This document shows, piece after piece, positions 7,659 to 15,800 of a stretch of 17,160 nucleotides of DNA. How positions within the stretch are numbered: position 1 is the stretch's first letter; each line of letters opens with the position of its first letter. The translations under genes and the position numbers were made by a program. Source of the DNA: CAMBDR01 sp046597185 (lineage in GTDB: Bacteria > Pseudomonadota > Gammaproteobacteria > Burkholderiales > Burkholderiaceae_D). The stretch spans positions 1 through 17,160 of the forward strand of contig JBKJLF010000725.1 in NCBI GenBank assembly GCA_046597185.1, read 5' to 3'. The notes beneath the pieces are model-generated. The model was not told the DNA's origin, did no database searches, and worked only from the letters and a program-made list of their open reading frames with translations.

Positions 7659-8416
7659 ATGCGGGTGGTGGCCAAACTGGCTGATTTGGCGAGATTGTTG
7701 CACGAGCAATTGGAAGAGCACGAGCGCAAATTTTTATTGCCCGCACGCTACGAAACCAACAATGGTCGTTTCGCCGATCTGATTATTCGTTTGCATCAAC
7801 AAACCTGCCAACGTGTGGTAGTACTGGTGGATGCCTGCGATAGGCCGATTCTGGATCGGCTAGACGACCCGATCAGCGCGCGCGAGATTCGCGAAGAGCT
7901 TAACAACATCTGCTGCGTGATCAAAGACCAAGACGCCGACATTCGTTTTGCGATGTTGACCGGGGTTTCCAAGTTTTCCAAGGTGAGCCTGTTTTCTGGC
8001 CACAACAATCTGAATGACATCACGCTCGACCCGGAATGGTCGGCCCTGTGCGGCTACACCGCAGACGATGTTGATACCGTGTTCGCGCCTGAGCTTGCCG
8101 GGCTGGATCGCGAACAAGTGTGTTCTACAGCCACTTCGCCGCGCTCGGCTTTGAGGTGCGGGTAGAAGACGCCACCAACCATGGCCGTATTAACATGGCG
8201 GTGATCTTGCCTGAGCACATCTATCTGTTTGAATTTAAGGTAGTGGAATTGGTACCCGCTGGGCGCGCCTTGCAACAGTTGCGCGATAAGGCATATGCCG
8301 ACAAATACCGGGGCCATGGTGCCGCCACAGTTGGCTGCCCGATTGACCTGATCGGCGTTGAATTTTCGCGCGAGGCAAGAAATGTGGTGCGCTTTGAGGT
8401 GGAACGCGTCATTTGA
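7659..8416 (+). pseudogene. AAA-like / PD-(D/E)XK nuclease family protein (DUF1703 type), truncated and internally deleted
   Basis: The first part (7659 to about 8118) matches the middle of AAA-ATPase-like DUF1703 proteins: LADLARLLHEQLEEHERKF, RVVVLVDACDRPILD, LTGVSKFSKVSLFSG, NNLNDITLDPEW. After GLDREQV the frame breaks. The C-terminal nuclease-like part resumes in another frame at about 8120 (FYSHFAALGFEVRVEDATN, YLFEFKVVEL, YADKYRG, LIGVEFSREARNVV) and runs to 8416. The region that normally joins the two, roughly 200 residues, is missing, as is the N-terminal Walker A part. The Walker B-like segment is also eroded: VDACDRPILD where the family usually has VDEYDKPILD. The nuclease motif EFK survives. 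No ribosome site or plausible start was found. This is a clear pseudogene of a family abundant in repetitive accessory DNA. Confidence 0.85.
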
Positions 8417-8438
8417 TGCTGGAAAGCGCTTACCGTTG

Positions 8439-8813
8439 GTGATAGTGAATTTGAGCTTGCCAGCGGCGGCAAACGGCATTGTTTCGATGGGCGCAATCGG
8501 GCGTGGTTTGCCAGGTTATGAGATTGCCGAGTTTTCCAATATCAATCCGGCGGTATACGCGCCGGGCGTGGGCATCGTTTCGGCCAAGGTAGGTGGCGGG
8601 CTGATTGCGATGAGTGGCACCAGCATGGCAGCGCCCCATGTGGCCTGGGTGGCCGTTCTGTGGTCGGAAGCATTGCACAACGCCAATCGACGCACCAAGG
8701 TCGAGCTGGTAAGGAGCAAGCTGCTGGCTAACTGCCAAGCGCATGGTTTTGCTAGTGGGGTGATACCTTTTGACATCGGGGCGGGCTTGGTGCTTGCGCC
8801 GCCACCTTTGTGA
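8439..8813 (+). pseudogene. Subtilisin-like serine protease (S8) C-terminal remnant
   Basis: The reading frame to the stop at 8811-8813 contains IVSMGAIGRG, YEIAEFSN, VYAPGVGIVSAKVGGG and the S8 nucleophile motif MSGTSMAAPHVA (Ser codon 8622-8624). The catalytic Asp and His regions that should precede it are absent. The upstream sequence is instead the tail of the DUF1703-type pseudogene, in a different frame. A short VIVNLSL just before may be the family's INLSLG strand joined by deletion to the C-terminal part, but that is tentative. There is no start or ribosome site. It is a non-functional remnant, and its abutment to the previous pseudogene suggests deletion-driven joining of two former genes. 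Confidence 0.82.
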
Positions 8814-8906
8814 CTAGGGCCGACTATAACGGTTTTTATTGTGAGGGATGCTGTTGATGGTATTCTTGCGGCCTGGTTTCACCTAACCTTGGTGCGAGGT
8901 AGCACA

Positions 8907-9014
8907 TCAAACATTGGCGTGAATACCCGATTCTTGTGCCAAAGCGATTAACCGTTCATGATGGGCTTCATAAAACGCACGCCCAGCCGGGGCGCGACGA
9001 TGCGCCGATTGCAT
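8907..9014 (-). CDS. Small hypothetical ORF (35 aa) or C-terminal gene remnant
   Basis: A minus-strand frame encodes MQSAHRRAPAGRAFYEAHHE and a helical C-terminus ending GIHANV, with GC-rich third positions. A second ATG lies two codons upstream (9020), but the AGGA just before 9014 better suits the chosen start. The open frame extends further upstream to about 9056 without a start, so it could equally be the end of a longer lost gene. I do not recognise the family. It lies divergently from the three-gene operon. Confidence 0.35.
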   Translation of the reverse strand: MQSAHRRAPAGRAFYEAHHERLIALAQESGIHANV

Positions 9015-9098
9015 TAACATCCTGTTTCCGCGTGCAAGCGGTGCGGGGTGGGTTTTGATGTTAGACTACCTGTTTTGCTAGCCGTTTAATTTTCCGTG

Positions 9099-9125
9099 CT
9101 TGATGCGGCATATGTGAAATAAAAT
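9099..9125 (+). promoter_or_regulatory. Candidate sigma-70 promoter of the three-gene operon
   Basis: TTGATG (9099-9104) and TAAAAT (9120-9125) are separated by 15 bases, shorter than the ideal 17. Transcription would start around 9132, inside the inverted repeat that follows. Weak by sequence alone, but the position upstream of the first gene is right. Confidence 0.3.
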
Positions 9126-9128
9126 GCA

Positions 9129-9152
9129 GGTAGCGGCAGATTGTCCGCTACC
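9129..9152. promoter_or_regulatory. Perfect inverted repeat, candidate operator of the operon
   Basis: GGTAGCGG (9129-9136) and CCGCTACC (9145-9152) form a perfect 8-bp inverted repeat with an 8-base spacer, ending 27 bases before the ATG at 9180. A related heptamer CTACCTG (9066-9072) is the reverse complement of CAGGTAG (9127-9133). The location around the predicted transcription start suits a repressor site; a 5'-leader hairpin is the alternative. No regulator gene is adjacent. Confidence 0.45.
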
Positions 9153-9179
9153 GTTGGTATTCTGAAAGATAGCGCAATA

Positions 9180-11138
9180 ATGGAAAACACTCAGTTGCAC
9201 ATTGATGGCATGAATGTACCGCTTGCCGTTGCCAGGTTTGCCCGAACCCTGCATGATCAGCGTAGCCCTGCTCTTGTGGGGCAGTGCTCTGAAATGCCTG
9301 CGGTAACGAGTAATTCGCTTTGGCATGCTGACGGTGTCGAACTCGAATTTACCTCCTTGGCGGCGCGTAATCAGTGTGTGGCCGTGTTGGTTGCGCATGA
9401 TTTGCTAAATCAAGCGGCCATGCCGACACCGGATGAACTTTTTAAGCAGGCTTACCAACTTTTGCGCAACGAAATCGGCCACCCGGATCAAGGCTGTGGG
9501 CGGTTTTTGGCCCTTTGGCATGCGCACGCCAATATTTTCCACGCGGCGGCCAGTGTGATCAATCATGGCGGCGGCAATGTATTCGGAATTTTGCGCCCAC
9601 TTGGCGCAGCAATCGGATTTTTGTCGGATTTTATGGTCGATGACTTGCTTGAAATTGCCCATGCGTATTATCCCAAAACCATCAACGACATGGCAGCAGG
9701 CATATTTCCACAAACGATCGAACAAGCATTGATTTCCCGGCCAGCACGGGCATGGGAATTATATGAACGGGTCAAGGGCGACGCATCTGATCCGGCGGGG
9801 AGCCTGTATTGGGTGGCATTGTTGGCGTTGGCCCGGGCTGGGCAGCAAAGCGATGTGATCGAGAAAGCCTTGGCTGATCTCCAACATGGCGACGCCCATT
9901 CAAGCAAACGTGGCTTGTGGTTGCTGGCACGCCTACTCACATCCGTTAGCCTCACTGTGGCTTTGCAGGCAACCTGTATTGCAACGCTAAGACAGTATTT
10001 GCACCATGCTGAAACGGACATTCACCAAGCCGTCGTTTGGGCAATTGGCCATGCGGCACCCCAGCAGTTGCCGTTATTGCGCGATTTACTTGTACTGGCA
10101 AAATCAAATGACCAAGCCGCGCTTCGTACTGTTCTTAACTTGCTTTATTTAGATGATGGAGCCGTAAAAGGGAGTGATTGTTTCGCCGAATTAGTGTACG
10201 CCTTAAGCCGTTTAGATCGACATGCAGGGTTCAGTATTGGCGACTTTGACCATATACTGGCACAACTATTTGCCGAACCACACACGGTAGCGCTCGCCGA
10301 ATCGTGTCTGACAACGTGGATACAAAACAATGGCAATGGCAACCTGAGTGCTAGGGATTTGCTTGAGTCTTTCACCGCTACTTTTGGTGAGGTGGTGAAG
10401 CAACCCGTGTTGTTGGCACGGATAATAACGAATTGGCTGTTAGCGGATGAAAATCAACTGGCTGGTGCTGCTGGCGGATTGATCAGTTTTTTATGGGTAA
10501 GAAATTTTCGGCAACCTGTTTTTTCAAAAAACATACTCGATGGCCTCAATGAGCTTGATTTGAGGTTTTTGGCACGGCGCATATTGGGCTATGTATGGCA
10601 TGAAGAACCCATGCTGTCGCTGATCTTTTCCATGTTGGAGACGAACGATGCCTCTGCCAGAACCTTTGGACTAGTGCATACCCTGTTGGTGGATCAAGCT
10701 GGCCGAGATTATCTGCATGCAACCATGGCAGCCATTACGGCCAAGAAAGAAATTGCACCGTCCGAATGGCTGCCCTTGCTAGACTTTGCCCATGCGAAAC
10801 TGATGGGGATGGCGAGTGCCAGAGAGGCGCTGCCACGCTTGGACGAATTGCGCGCGCCAGAGCGGGTACGCCGCGCAATTGCTCTTCTGCGTGCCCGCAA
10901 AAATGAAAAGGGACGGGCGAAGGCTGACGAAAAATCGGTTTTCTTGAACTTGGTGACCAAAATACCCATGAAGGCTGGGGTTGGCTGGTTTGCTGTTAAA
11001 GATGGCGTTGTCAGTGAGCCCGCCAAGTTGCACACCATTTCGATGCAAGCCAGTTTGCCATTTCGATCTGTGTTTGATCCGGTCAATTACGATATTTCCC
11101 GCCTTGAATTACGTTTAGCAATGCGAGGCGACGCATGA
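9180..11138 (+). CDS. Helical (HEAT-like) protein of unknown family, first gene of CHAT operon
   Basis: This 652-aa protein has no domain I recognise. ATG 9180 is chosen over TTG 9141 because the TTG lies inside the upstream inverted repeat. Residues from about 100 to 600 are mostly amphipathic helices rich in Leu and Ala, with HEAT-like stretches such as VVWAIGHAAPQQLPLLRDLL, suggesting an alpha-solenoid. The last 75 residues are different: a basic segment (RARKNEKGRAKADEK), then a beta-prone tail ending RLELRLAMRGDA. There is no signal peptide or clear membrane helix. The stop overlaps the next start as ATGA, so the two are co-translated. Possible roles are scaffold, sensor or substrate of the CHAT protease encoded two genes later; the basic, probably flexible linker before the tail would be a natural cleavage region. 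All of this is inference from context. Confidence 0.85.
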   Translation: MENTQLHIDGMNVPLAVARFARTLHDQRSPALVGQCSEMPAVTSNSLWHADGVELEFTSLAARNQCVAVLVAHDLLNQAAMPTPDELFKQAYQLLRNEIGHPDQGCGRFLALWHAHANIFHAAASVINHGGGNVFGILRPLGAAIGFLSDFMVDDLLEIAHAYYPKTINDMAAGIFPQTIEQALISRPARAWELYERVKGDASDPAGSLYWVALLALARAGQQSDVIEKALADLQHGDAHSSKRGLWLLARLLTSVSLTVALQATCIATLRQYLHHAETDIHQAVVWAIGHAAPQQLPLLRDLLVLAKSNDQAALRTVLNLLYLDDGAVKGSDCFAELVYALSRLDRHAGFSIGDFDHILAQLFAEPHTVALAESCLTTWIQNNGNGNLSARDLLESFTATFGEVVKQPVLLARIITNWLLADENQLAGAAGGLISFLWVRNFRQPVFSKNILDGLNELDLRFLARRILGYVWHEEPMLSLIFSMLETNDASARTFGLVHTLLVDQAGRDYLHATMAAITAKKEIAPSEWLPLLDFAHAKLMGMASAREALPRLDELRAPERVRRAIALLRARKNEKGRAKADEKSVFLNLVTKIPMKAGVGWFAVKDGVVSEPAKLHTISMQASLPFRSVFDPVNYDISRLELRLAMRGDA

Positions 11139-12832
11139 AACTGGTGATTGCCGAATATTTGCGCACTCTGCGGGAGCGGGATGAACTGGATCGCCTGTTG
11201 CCAGACTTATTGCTGGAAATGGGCTATGTCTTGGTTGCCCGACCTCAAACGGGCAATCGCCAATTTGGCGTTGATCTATCTGCGCGGGGCAAAGACCCAA
11301 AGGATGGGGAGGACGAATTACTACTGCTAGTGGTCAAGCAGGGTGATATTGGCCGCAGTGAGTTTGACAGCGTGCCACAAGGTGTGCGCAGTAGTATCAA
11401 TGAGATTTTTGATGTCTATTTGCGCTCTCATTTGGCGCCGCAGGATGAAAATCGGCGGGTGCGCATCGTGGTGGCCACCAATGGCGAATTAAAGCAAACG
11501 GTTCTTGCCAGTTGGAGTGGCTTTCTTGCCGAAAAACAGGGTAAGCCGGTCATCGAGTTTTGGGGCATAGACAGACTGGCGGAATTGGTTGAGCGGTATT
11601 TATTTGACGAACATGTGTTTCGGGACGAAGACCGTAAGCAACTTCGCCGGGCGTTGGCTTTATCGGGGGATAGCGAGTACGACCAACGCGATTTGCATCG
11701 CTTGTTCACCCGCACTTTGGGTTTGCATCCCGATGGCAGCGTGCTGGCCGGCGAAAAATCACCAAAACAATTGATGAAGGCATTAAGCTTGGTCAACTTG
11801 TCGGCCCAAGTGTTTGCGGCGTGGTCAATCACCGAGGGGGATGCGCGCCAAGCCTTGCGGGCCAGCGAGCGGGCCTTGCTATGGGCATGGCATCGGATTC
11901 AGTTAGCCGATGAAGCGACTAAAATTGCTGCTGTCGATGCTTTGCTTGCTTTACTGGGCAGTTATTTGAATGTGAGTAGCCGCTATTTTCAGAAATTGCA
12001 GCCGCATTGCATGCTGCCCGATGGTTGGGTAGAGAACCATACTAATGGCTGTGAATTTTCTTTGGTTGTGTTTGAACAAATCGGTATCTTGGCTAGCATT
12101 GGCTTGGCAACCTTACTGATGCCAGCTCAAGATAAAGTTGCATTGGCGCAAACTGCGCAAGCGGCACGCCAGATTGCACAAACCTTGCTCAGCGCCATCA
12201 AGCACAATGGCATTTGCAGTTCCCCGTGTTTGGATCGGCACAGTCAAGATATTACCTTGGCGTTGATGCTGTTGCAGGGCACTGCTTTGCTGGACGAGGC
12301 CAAAGAGTGGGTGCAGCATTTGGTGCGCAATATCGATTACGCCTACAAGGCAGGAAAATACGTTCCGGTGGCGACGGATTCGCTGGATGATTTGGTCGAA
12401 AGTGGTGGATGGTGTGGTGAGTCGGCTAAACCCAAGGCCATGAATATGTCGTGGACTTTACCTACCTTGGCTGGGTGGTGCGTCATATTCGGTCTGGATG
12501 ATAGCTATAGGATTTTGGTTGCAGAATCGAAAGCCAATTACCCCGAGGTATGCATGCAGCTTTGGCATCCTGATGCCGATCTATACCAACACTTATACTT
12601 TGCAACAGCCCATTTTGATTGTGGCGCGTCAGAAGCGCCGATCAATCTGCCGGATGAGCCAAGCGATTGGCGTAAGCATATGGCTTTGATTGTCGCGGCG
12701 GACAAGGCCGGGCTTGGCAGTAGCTCGATAGCAGCGCAGGCCGGACTTGCCGTACTGGATGTGGTCGTGTGTCGGCATTTCCAAACACCAGTGCCGCCAA
12801 GTTTGTGGTATCGGTTTGCGGTAGCCGATTGA
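11135..12832 (+). CDS. Protein with Mrr-like PD-(D/E)XK nuclease-type N-terminus, second gene of CHAT operon
   Basis: This is a 565-aa protein. Residues 16-75 follow the pattern of restriction-endonuclease-like folds: helix (ELDRLLPDLLLEMGYVLV), then GNRQFGVDLSARG with D47, then strand LLLLVVKQGDI with K68. The usual Glu or Gln two residues before the Lys is Val66, so catalysis may be lost or changed. After it come a strand RVRIVVATNG and FWGIDRLAELVERYL, a segment that often follows such domains in conflict-system proteins. From about residue 190 to the end the protein is helical and unrecognised, with several Cys and Trp near the C-terminus. Start ATG 11135 overlaps the preceding stop by 4 bases. 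It could be a nuclease effector or a DNA/RNA-binding adaptor, possibly released or activated by the downstream CHAT protease. The nuclease-fold call is moderate; the function is inferred. Confidence 0.85.
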   Translation: MKLVIAEYLRTLRERDELDRLLPDLLLEMGYVLVARPQTGNRQFGVDLSARGKDPKDGEDELLLLVVKQGDIGRSEFDSVPQGVRSSINEIFDVYLRSHLAPQDENRRVRIVVATNGELKQTVLASWSGFLAEKQGKPVIEFWGIDRLAELVERYLFDEHVFRDEDRKQLRRALALSGDSEYDQRDLHRLFTRTLGLHPDGSVLAGEKSPKQLMKALSLVNLSAQVFAAWSITEGDARQALRASERALLWAWHRIQLADEATKIAAVDALLALLGSYLNVSSRYFQKLQPHCMLPDGWVENHTNGCEFSLVVFEQIGILASIGLATLLMPAQDKVALAQTAQAARQIAQTLLSAIKHNGICSSPCLDRHSQDITLALMLLQGTALLDEAKEWVQHLVRNIDYAYKAGKYVPVATDSLDDLVESGGWCGESAKPKAMNMSWTLPTLAGWCVIFGLDDSYRILVAESKANYPEVCMQLWHPDADLYQHLYFATAHFDCGASEAPINLPDEPSDWRKHMALIVAADKAGLGSSSIAAQAGLAVLDVVVCRHFQTPVPPSLWYRFAVAD

Positions 12833-12843
12833 GTGCCGATAGA

Positions 12844-15800
12844 ATGAGCACTACTTTATCTGCATTTCATCCGCAGGATTATTTCGACCCCACCACGCCA
12901 CTTGCCGAGGCCGAGGCTGAATTCATCAATTTGTTCTCTGACAAGCTCACGTTACTTTCCGCCGCCTGCACCCCCACAGGCGATGGCTTTACCCTGCTTG
13001 GTGACTTGGCCGACCAAGCCACGCCCTGCGCTAACCAGTGCCACAACCTCGGCATGCGCGCCTTGCAAATGGACGAACCAGAATTCGCCCTGGCCGAAGC
13101 GGCTTTTGCCCTTTCGATCCGCTGCCGCATGCGTACACCCGCGCCCATGCCCCCGAGCGAGCGAGCCACCCTGTTGATGGCCTTGCGCCACTGGGCGCGT
13201 GCGCTGCGCGAGTTGGGCGACTACCCCAGCGCCATCGCGGTGCTGCGCCATGTGGTCAGCCAATGGGCAACCCAGTCCGAGGCCGAGACCGCCGAAGAAC
13301 TCGATAGCTGGAACGATTTGGCCAGCCTGTTACTTGATATCTGGCAATTGCCCGAAGCCATCACCCTGCTACACCAAGTAGTGGCGCGCAATACACAGGT
13401 GCGTCCCGCTGCGGGCAACGACCCGAATACCTTGATTGCGCAAAGCAATCTGGCCGATGCCTTAAAAATGTCCGGTGATCTTGCTGGCGCGCGTGCGCTG
13501 TGTGAGCAAGTGTTACGCGCACGCCAGCAGCACCCGGCGCTTGGCCCAGAGCACCCGGATACCCTGACCTCGATGAATAACCTGGCCGATGTACTGCGCG
13601 CCCAAGGTGATATCGTGGCCGCGCGCAGCTTGTTGGAGCAAATGCTGGCGGTGCGGCAAAGGCTGCAACCCGAGCACCCCGATACCCTGACCGGGCAAGC
13701 CAATCTGGCTTGCATTTTGTATGACTTTGGCCAATGGCGCGAAGCTGCCGCACTGGAGCGGCGGGTACTGGCCGCGCGCATGGCACTCGGGCCAGAGCAC
13801 CCCGATACCTTGAGTGCGGCCAACAATTTGGCAGGCAGCCTGCGCGAACTGGGCGAATTTGCCGAAGCGCGGCAATTGTTGCAGCAGGTATTGGCCGCCC
13901 GCCAGCTAAGCCTTGGTTTGGCGCATAACGAAACCTTGACCGCCATGACTAATCTGGCCGATATGCTACGTGAAGCGGGTGCTTTGTACCAAGCCAAGGC
14001 ATTGGCCGTCAACGCTTGGCGCACGCGCAAAAAACTGCTGTCGGCCAAGCACCCGGACACCTTGAACGCCGCCACTTGTCTGGCGGCCATCTTGCATGAA
14101 AATGGCGAAGTCGATGACGCTATCCGCTTTCAACGTGAAGTGGTGGCTGGCTATGCCCGCCTCGACCCGACTTTTCAGCACCTGCAAACGCTTGGGTGTA
14201 GCAACGATTTGGCCAGCATGTTACGCAAGACGGGGCAAGCGGAACCCATCGCAGAAGCCCATGCGCTGTATAGTCAGGTGAACCAGATCATGAGTGTGCG
14301 ATTTGCCGATGGTTTTCACGAACGGCACACCGCGCGCTTAAATCTGGCCGAAACCCATTATGCGCAAAACCAGCGCGCTGCTGCTTGGGATACCCTGCAA
14401 CCGGTATTGACACACCTGGCCGGGTTGGAAATATTCAGTCAACGCGAATTTGAATTGGCGTTTCGCGCCGCCAGCCTGTATTTCATGCTGCGCGAAGACG
14501 ATGCGCTGCATCAGTTTTTGCAGCAGGCGAGTCGCGCCATGATCACCACCATTGAATTACTCGATTGGGGATCGGCGCAGCACTTGCTGGAACATTTTCG
14601 CGGCCTGCATGAAATCTGGCTGCGCCTGTGTCTGGCGCATTATCTGCGCGACTTGCCGCTGGCATTGACCCCGTTGCATGGGATTGAAGCGAGCGCGGCA
14701 CTACGGCTTGACCCCGCGCGTACAAGTTTGCCAGCCAGTGCGCCCTCTGCGCAAGAAGACAGTTTTAACGTAGCGCGGCGTGCCTTGGCCGATATCCGCA
14801 TGAATTTACAGCAAATGCACGAAAACCTGCGCAGTAACGATCAAGCCGCCGAGTTGGAGGCGGATTTGCAGTCGGATTTGCCGCCAGAACAGGCTTTGGC
14901 CCAAGCAGAATGGCAAACCGAATCGCAAGCGCAACAGGGCGCGCAACTACAAGCCCGCCTGCACCAAACGCAGCTAGCCGAGCGCGCAGCGCTGGCGCAG
15001 TATCGCGCTACGCGTGCGGCGCTGTTGCAGTCGCCCGCGCCGCTGCCTGCCAGCCTGTTTGCGCCCGCCTGCACCATGGCGCACAGTCAAGCCAGCTTGG
15101 GCACGCACGAGGTGTTGCTGTTATTGGTGCATTTGGCCGATGGGTTTAGCGTGGCGTGCGTAATAAAACCAAGCAGCGCAGAACTGATCGCCCTGCCGGG
15201 CATGGCTGCCTTGGTGCAGGCGCATCAACATTACTTGATGCACGGCCAAAACGGTTGGCGACGCACGCTGTTGCGCCGCCATGAGGTGGACGATTGTCAG
15301 CAAAATCAGCAAAATCAGCCTGCTGCGCTGGATGTAAGCCTGGAACAGTTGATTAAGCAGGCGCAAAGGCACTGGTGGCAGCCGCTTGCGGCGGCACTGG
15401 CGGGTGCCGGGTTGATTAGTATTGTCTGCGCGCCATCGCTACGGCAGATTTGTCTGGATCTGGGTAATCCGGGTTACGCTTGCGCCTATTACCCCGGCAT
15501 GAACGGCTGGCTGGCGCGTATGCGGCGGGTACCCGTCACCCTTGCTGATCAAATCCAGTCAGATACCAAGTTGGCGCTGGACGCCGCCTATGATTCCGCC
15601 TGGCAAACGGATACGCCGCTACCGTTTGCCAAGGCCGAAGTGGCGTTGCTGGGCGCGTTGTGGCCGCCCACCCGGATCGAGCCGGGCAAGCAAATGCTGG
15701 CGCGCTTGGAAAACGGCAGCCACCAACGCGCACTGCATATTGCCTGCCACGGCATGACGGTTGGCACGCAAGCGGGCGAACATGCGGTGTTGCTGCTCGA

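Noticed and set aside
9141..9179. TTG 9141 as start of the first operon gene
   Set aside because: The TTG lies in the spacer of the perfect inverted repeat and close to the predicted transcription start; ATG 9180 in the same frame is more likely.
12769..12843. GTG 12769 as start of the CHAT protein
   Set aside because: It would overlap the previous gene by 64 bases; ATG 12844 directly after that gene's stop fits operon spacing, though TTG 12829 overlapping the stop is also possible.
13546..13812. Possible CRISPR-like periodic repeats
   Set aside because: The 126-base periodicity is in frame and encodes TPR units; there are no constant repeats with unique spacers. No CRISPR array, tRNA or rRNA gene was seen anywhere in the window.
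13221..14090. 289-aa minus-strand open frame within the TPR region
   Set aside because: It is Ser/Ala/Arg-rich with no domain character and entirely antisense to the TPR repeats; its repetitive look is inherited from them.
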